In this document: piece by piece, positions 59,785-64,000 of the stretch
How positions within the stretch are numbered: the stretch's first letter is position 1
How the letters are laid out: each line of letters opens with the position of its first letter
Assembly (NCBI RefSeq): GCF_001027285.1
Contig: NZ_CP011509.1
Span: forward strand, 8,828,501 to 8,892,500
DNA length: 64,000 nucleotides
Source of the DNA: Archangium gephyra
GTDB lineage: Bacteria; Myxococcota; Myxococcia; Myxococcales; Myxococcaceae
Direction: 5' to 3'
Translations under genes and position numbers: made by a program
The notes under the pieces: model-generated
The model's input: only the letters and a program-made list of their open reading frames with translations
Told to the model about the DNA's origin: nothing
Databases searched by the model: none

Positions 59785-61209
59785 TCATCGGGCACCCGAC
59801 TTTCCCATCCTCACACCCGGAACGAGCGCGCGCCGCAACCCTCCCGCCGTCATCGCCTCCACTCCGCGCAGCACGTGTTCGTCATCCAGTCCTTCCAGCG
59901 CCCGCAGGGCGTTGCGGCGGGCCCGCTCCGCCTCCTCGGGTTGCCCCAACCGCCCATACAGCGCCACGAGCATCGCATGACCGATGGCCAGTTGAGGCTC
60001 CAGATAGAGCGCCTTACGGACCGCGGCCACGGCCCCCTGCACGTCCTCCCGCCCTTCGGCCACCATGGCCAGCAGCAGGTAGGCCTCGGGGGACAGCTCG
60101 CGGGCGGCCAGGCGGGCGAACTCCTCGGCCACGTCGAAGCGGCCCTCGCGCGCCGCGGCCAGGGCCTGCTCCAGCGAGTCGGCGACCGGGGCGCCGGTGG
60201 GCGGCTGGGGAGTGGGCGGGGGAGTGACGGCCTGGCCTGCCCGGATGGCCTGCGCCACGGGAGCGGCGGCGGGTGCCGGGGCCTCGGAGGCCGGGGTGGC
60301 CCGGGAGGGGGTCTGCACCCGCCTCAACGGACTGGTGGGGGCACGGGGGGCGAGGACCCGGAGGGGCGCGGAGCGGGCGGCCCGCGGGACGGGGCGCTCA
60401 CCGGGGACGGGCTTGCACAACACGGGCAGGCCCTCCACCTCGCGCTCCTCCAGGCCCATGCCCTTGGCGAAGGGCACCTCGGCGGGGGCGAGGAAGAGCC
60501 AGCCCCCGGGGGCCAGCGCCCGGACGAGCCGCTCCAGCACGCCGGGGATGACCTCTGGAGGGAAGTAGATGAGGACGTTGCGGCAGAAGACGGCCTGGGC
60601 ACCGGACACGGGCGGCGGATCCGTCACCAGGTTGTGCCGGCGGAACTCCACCCGGGCGCGGACCTCGGGGGGCACGCTGACGGACTCCGGGCGGATGGTG
60701 AGGAAGCGCCGCTCCAGCTCGGGCTCCATGCGCCGCACGGACCAGGGGGAGTAGGTGGCCTGCCGGGCCCGCTCCAGGGCGCGCCCGGACACGTCCGTGC
60801 CCACCACGCGGATGGACTCGGAGGGCAGCCCCGCCGCCAGCAGCGTCATGGCGATGCTGTAGGGCTCCTCGCCGCTGGCGCACCCGGCGCTCCACACCAG
60901 GAAGGGGCCGGCGTGGGCGGGCGCCATGCGCGCCAGCTCGCGCAGCTGCTCCGGGTGGCGGAAGAAGTACGTCTCGCCGATGACGGCGTAGCCGATGAAG
61001 GCCTCCACCGCCGCGGTGTCCCGCGCCAGCAGCCGCTGGAGGAAGTCGGCGGTGGGCAGTCCCTGGGACTCGGCGGCGCGCGTGAGGGCGGTCCCCAACG
61101 AGGGGCGCACACTGGGGGCCAGCACCATGCCACACGCGATGCGCAGCACGGACTCGAGCCCGCTCAGGGTCGCCTCGTCGAGGCGCTCCACGCGCACCGT
61201 GTCCTTCAC
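59785..61209 (-). CDS. CheR methyltransferase with TPR C terminus
   Basis: 474 residues from GTG 61209, chosen because GGAGGGG is upstream and it overlaps the cheW stop (GTGA). It methylates glutamates of the receptor using SAM. N-terminal helical domain (1-75), SAM site VWSAGCASGEEPYSIAM, FFRHPEQ, YFPPEVIPGVLERL, then a Pro/Ala-rich linker (about 285-360) and C-terminal TPR helices (360-460: ALAAAREGRFDVAEEFARLAA, LYLEPQLAIGHAMLVALYGRLG). TPR-fused CheR proteins occur in myxobacteria. There is no cheB, so adaptation by demethylation must come from elsewhere or is absent. Confidence 0.92.
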   Translation of the reverse strand: MKDTVRVERLDEATLSGLESVLRIACGMVLAPSVRPSLGTALTRAAESQGLPTADFLQRLLARDTAAVEAFIGYAVIGETYFFRHPEQLRELARMAPAHAGPFLVWSAGCASGEEPYSIAMTLLAAGLPSESIRVVGTDVSGRALERARQATYSPWSVRRMEPELERRFLTIRPESVSVPPEVRARVEFRRHNLVTDPPPVSGAQAVFCRNVLIYFPPEVIPGVLERLVRALAPGGWLFLAPAEVPFAKGMGLEEREVEGLPVLCKPVPGERPVPRAARSAPLRVLAPRAPTSPLRRVQTPSRATPASEAPAPAAAPVAQAIRAGQAVTPPPTPQPPTGAPVADSLEQALAAAREGRFDVAEEFARLAARELSPEAYLLLAMVAEGREDVQGAVAAVRKALYLEPQLAIGHAMLVALYGRLGQPEEAERARRNALRALEGLDDEHVLRGVEAMTAGGLRRALVPGVRMGKSGAR

Positions 61210-61826
61210 GCCCCCTCCGGAACAGCCAGGATGGCCGAGGCGCGCAGCAGCGGGCGGATGCCCTCGGGCGTGCGGCACAGGCCCGCCATCAACCCCGTCC
61301 CATCCCAGGCGTGCGTGGACTCACCGGAGACGGAGCCCTCCACCAGCACCGGAGACTCGACCAAGTCCCTCACCCGATCCACGAGGACGGCCACCATGCG
61401 GGCGCCTCCACAGATGACCAGGTGCGCGTCGAGATCCGGCTCCCGGCGCACGCCGAGCATCGCCGCCAGGTCCACCACCACCGCGGGCGTGCCCCGGTAG
61501 AGCATGGTGCCGCGCACATGGGGGAGCGCCGCCGGCAGTGGCTCGATGGCCACCAGGCGCACCACCTCCATCACCGCCTCCACGGGCAGCAAGGCGGTGG
61601 TGCCGGCCACCTCCACCGTGAGGTAGAGGCCGGGCAGACGCTGATCCACGCCGAGCGTGGCCAGCTCGCGCCGGAGCCGGACGATCTCCTCTTCCACCAG
61701 CGCCAGGCGCTTCTGCACCGACGCACGCCTCGCCTGGGCTTCAGCCGCTGTCATCGGAGGGGAATCGACCATCGCGAGCCCGCTTGGGTACACCTGCGGG
61801 AAGAGGATTGGACGGTAGTCCGACAT
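61206..61826 (-). CDS. CheW-like coupling protein (first of the operon)
   Basis: 206 residues from ATG 61826; ATG 61772 is an alternative and neither has a strong ribosome site. A coiled stretch (about 25-60: RRASVQKRLALVEEEIVRLRRELATL) precedes the CheW domain (about 65-200: YLTVEVAGTTALLPVEAVMEVVRLV, PHVRGTMLYRGTPAVVVDLAAMLG, VDRVRDLVES). It starts the chemosensory operon and is divergent from the kinase at 62008, with 181 bases between; I found no convincing promoter motif there. Confidence 0.85.
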   Translation of the reverse strand: MSDYRPILFPQVYPSGLAMVDSPPMTAAEAQARRASVQKRLALVEEEIVRLRRELATLGVDQRLPGLYLTVEVAGTTALLPVEAVMEVVRLVAIEPLPAALPHVRGTMLYRGTPAVVVDLAAMLGVRREPDLDAHLVICGGARMVAVLVDRVRDLVESPVLVEGSVSGESTHAWDGTGLMAGLCRTPEGIRPLLRASAILAVPEGA

Positions 61827-62007
61827 TGCGGGACCCGTCAATGCGGGCCTCACATCCGGCTGCTCGCCAGGCACGCGGTGGAGTTGGGGGAACGGGAACC
61901 AGGCAGGCGCCCCCCTCAACAGGTCGCGTGTTTCCGGGAGATGTGGTTTCATGGGAAGCCGTGCGGATGGTTCCGACCCAGGCCCAGACCGGGGGAGCAT
62001 AAAGAAA

Positions 62008-64000
62008 ATGGTGACCGGCGACTCGCAGGGCGACTCGCAGGGACCGGGCGATGGTGGCTCGGATCCCCTCATCGGGCGAACGCTCAACGGCCGTTTCAGC
62101 ATCCTCGAGCCGATCGGCGTCGGAGGGATGGGCCGGGTGTACCGGGCCCAGCAGACCCCCTTGGATCGGGTGGTCGCGCTCAAGGTGCTCAACCCCAACT
62201 TCCCCACCAGCAAGGATCCGGGCTTCCAGAAGCGCTTCCTGCGCGAGGCCTCGCTGTCCTCCAAGCTCCGTCACCCCAACACGGTGACGGTGATCGACTA
62301 CGGGCAGACGGACGACGGCATCTACTACATCGCCATGGAGTACCTGGAGGGGCGCACGCTCGGCCAGGTGCTGGCGGAGACCGGTCCCCTGCCCTGGGCG
62401 CGCGCGCTGAGCATCGCCCAGCAGATCTGCCGCTCGCTGCGCGAGGCCCACAACCTGGGCGTGGTGCACCGCGACTTGAAGCCGGCCAACATCATGGTGC
62501 TCAACGAGTCCGATCAGGATCTCGTGAAGGTGCTGGACTTCGGGCTGGTGAAGTCGATTGCCCCCACGGACGACGCGCCCAACCCGGAGATCACCCAGAG
62601 CGGCACCTTCCTGGGCTCGCCGGCGTACATGGCGCCGGAGCAGGCGCGCAACGAGGCGGACATCCGCAGCGACGTGTACTCGCTGGGGGTGATGCTCTAC
62701 CAGATGCTGGTGGGGCGGCCGCCGTTCGTCTCGAAGGATCACATCGAGCTCATCTTCGCCCACCACAAGGAGCTGCCGCCCGCGTTCAGCTCGGTGAGGC
62801 CGGACCTGCAGGTGCCGCAGGATATCGAGTCGCTGGTGCGCAAGTGCCTGGAGAAGGATCCAGCGCGCCGCTTCCAGACGATGGAGGAGCTGTTGGAGGC
62901 GATGCGCGGGGCCAGCATGGCCGCGGGCGGCCACAGCGGCATCTTCAAGCGCCCGGGTGGGCAGAACACCACGGGTCCCCACAAGACGCCGCTCTTCGCG
63001 GGCATCACCGGGGACAACTCGGCGGAGAACAACACGCTGGCGGTGGACATCAGCGTGGTGGTGCCGCCGGACATGCAGAAGACCCGCCGGCGCACGCTGC
63101 TGCTGGGAGGGCTGGTGGGCGGAGGCATCGCCGTGGCCCTCACGGGTGGGCTGCTGCTGTCCTCGGGAGTCTTCTCGCGCTCGGAGCCCAAGCAGGAGCC
63201 GGTGGCGGCGGCGCCGGTGGCGGCGCCCACCGAGAAGGCCACGGATCAGGTGGTGCGCTTCCGGCTGATGAGCCAACCCACGGGCGCGCGCGTCGTCTAC
63301 AAGGGCGAGGAGCGCGGCACGACGCCCCTGCTGCTGGAGATTCCCAAGGAGAAGGGCCAGGACACGGTCACCGCCGAGTTCACCTTCTCGCTCGATGGGT
63401 ACCAGGCGGAGACGGTCATCACCGGTGGCTCGGGTGAGGTGGTGTTCGCCCAGAAGCTGCAGCGGGCGCGCGGGGGCTCCAGCCGGGTCGCGTCCTCCTC
63501 GAGGAATCAGGTGGAGCACGTGTCGGGCACGGCGGGCGATCGCTCCACGGTGACGGCGCTGGGCTCCATGTCGGCGCCGGTGATGCTGGAGTCGGAGCCG
63601 CCTCCGGCGCCGGTGCCCGGGGCGGCGCCGAAGCAGGTGGAGAAGACGGCGGCGGAGGGCGCGGGTGGTGGGGCCCTGGCGGTGCCGGTGCTGGCGCTGT
63701 CCAATGGCGCCGCGTCCACGGGAGACGGACCGGTGCCCTTCCAGGAGGGCATGCCGCGTCCGGTGGAGCTGCGGGGCAAGGACATCGTCTACACGCGCGA
63801 GGCGCTGGCGGCCCGCGTGGAGGGGACGATGGTGGTGAAGTGCACCATCACCCAGAAGGGCCAGGTGGAGAACTGCCGGGTCATCAAGGGCCTGCCGCAC
63901 ATGAACGAGGCGGTGGTGCAGTCGCTGCAGTCGCGCACCTACAAGCCCATCCTGCTGCAGGGCAAGGCGGTGGCGGTGGACTACGTCTTCAACATCCGGC
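62008..64000 (+). CDS. Ser/Thr protein kinase with PEGA and TonB-like C-terminal modules (cut by right edge)
   Basis: The frame is open from ATG 62008 (GGGGGAG ten bases upstream; GTG 62011 is an alternative) to the end of the window: 664 residues, incomplete. Kinase domain (about 25-290): GVGGMGRVYRA, HRDLKPANIM, LDFGLVK, GSPAYMAPEQ. One membrane helix near residue 375 (LLLGGLVGGGIAVALTGGLLL). The outside part holds a PEGA-like domain (about 410-485: SQPTGARVVYKGEERGTTPLLLEI), a Pro/Ala-rich linker, and near the end a TonB C-terminal-like domain (EGTMVVKCTITQKGQVENCRVIKG, VVQSLQSRTYKPI). The last module is unusual for a kinase and may contact outer-membrane or cell-wall partners. Confidence 0.88.
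   Translation, partial: MVTGDSQGDSQGPGDGGSDPLIGRTLNGRFSILEPIGVGGMGRVYRAQQTPLDRVVALKVLNPNFPTSKDPGFQKRFLREASLSSKLRHPNTVTVIDYGQTDDGIYYIAMEYLEGRTLGQVLAETGPLPWARALSIAQQICRSLREAHNLGVVHRDLKPANIMVLNESDQDLVKVLDFGLVKSIAPTDDAPNPEITQSGTFLGSPAYMAPEQARNEADIRSDVYSLGVMLYQMLVGRPPFVSKDHIELIFAHHKELPPAFSSVRPDLQVPQDIESLVRKCLEKDPARRFQTMEELLEAMRGASMAAGGHSGIFKRPGGQNTTGPHKTPLFAGITGDNSAENNTLAVDISVVVPPDMQKTRRRTLLLGGLVGGGIAVALTGGLLLSSGVFSRSEPKQEPVAAAPVAAPTEKATDQVVRFRLMSQPTGARVVYKGEERGTTPLLLEIPKEKGQDTVTAEFTFSLDGYQAETVITGGSGEVVFAQKLQRARGGSSRVASSSRNQVEHVSGTAGDRSTVTALGSMSAPVMLESEPPPAPVPGAAPKQVEKTAAEGAGGGALAVPVLALSNGAASTGDGPVPFQEGMPRPVELRGKDIVYTREALAARVEGTMVVKCTITQKGQVENCRVIKGLPHMNEAVVQSLQSRTYKPILLQGKAVAVDYVFNIR

Noticed and set aside
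1-64000. CRISPR arrays, tRNA or rRNA genes, insertion sequences, prophage
   Set aside because: No regularly spaced direct repeats, no cloverleaf or rRNA-like stretches, no transposase or phage structural motifs noticed on either strand.

Overview
The window is chromosomal DNA from a GC-rich bacterium and reads as a myxobacterium, most likely of the Cystobacter/Archangium/Myxococcus suborder. The signs are third-codon GC bias throughout, two large Ser/Thr protein kinases (one with TPR repeats, one with PEGA and TonB-like C-terminal modules), a sigma factor of the type found next to such kinases in myxobacteria, many lipoproteins of unknown role, and a chemosensory operon with the gene content described for Che4 of Myxococcus xanthus. 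I see no rRNA, tRNA, CRISPR array, transposase or prophage. Genus-level assignment is inference.

Layout. 1-209: start of an epoxide-hydrolase-like gene cut by the window edge. 320-7079: complete fructose PTS operon (fruB-fruK-fruA, minus strand) with a divergent LacI-type regulator; the shared intergenic region holds a good promoter overlapped by a Cra/FruR-like operator. 7186-12776: exported aldo/keto reductase, then a beta-oxidation set (fused hydratase/dehydrogenase and two adjacent acyl-CoA dehydrogenases). 12818-14677: a small Cys-rich exported protein and the thiamin salvage pair thiM-thiE. 14681-21120: lipoprotein, TPR kinase, LamG lipoprotein and a divergent sigma factor. 21205-24348: XylFGH-like sugar ABC transporter. 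24498-26687: membrane-anchored spermidine-synthase-like protein.

27040-33441 is a compact operon that looks like a small unassigned biosynthetic pathway: radical SAM 2,3-aminomutase, ATP-grasp ligase, MFS exporter and a DUF5916-type outer-membrane protein, behind a 352-base leader with palindromes and with a strong stem-loop between the first two genes. 33485-38213 holds housekeeping and unknown genes (exonuclease III, MFS transporter, Cys-rich lipoprotein, YARHG protein).

38252-42992 is a four-gene operon with overlapping start and stop codons: a PLD-helicase fusion, a 68-residue protein, a DndD/Rad50-like zinc-hook ATPase and a 122-residue protein. It looks like a DNA-targeting defence or repair module related to Dnd-associated systems but without the sulfur-insertion genes. 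It is the best candidate here for an undescribed system, together with the aminomutase operon.

43045-53875: exported TldD-like protease, SDR, UDP-sugar dehydrogenase and heparinase II/III-like protein (polysaccharide metabolism), a reduced histidine kinase, YaeQ with a coupled unknown protein, an alpha/beta hydrolase that lacks its nucleophile, a glycine-rich amphipathic protein and a DUF72 protein. 53889-61826: DedA protein, then the Che4-like operon (cheW-cheR-mcp-cheY-cheW-cheA-REC, no cheB). 62008-64000: a Ser/Thr kinase running off the right edge.
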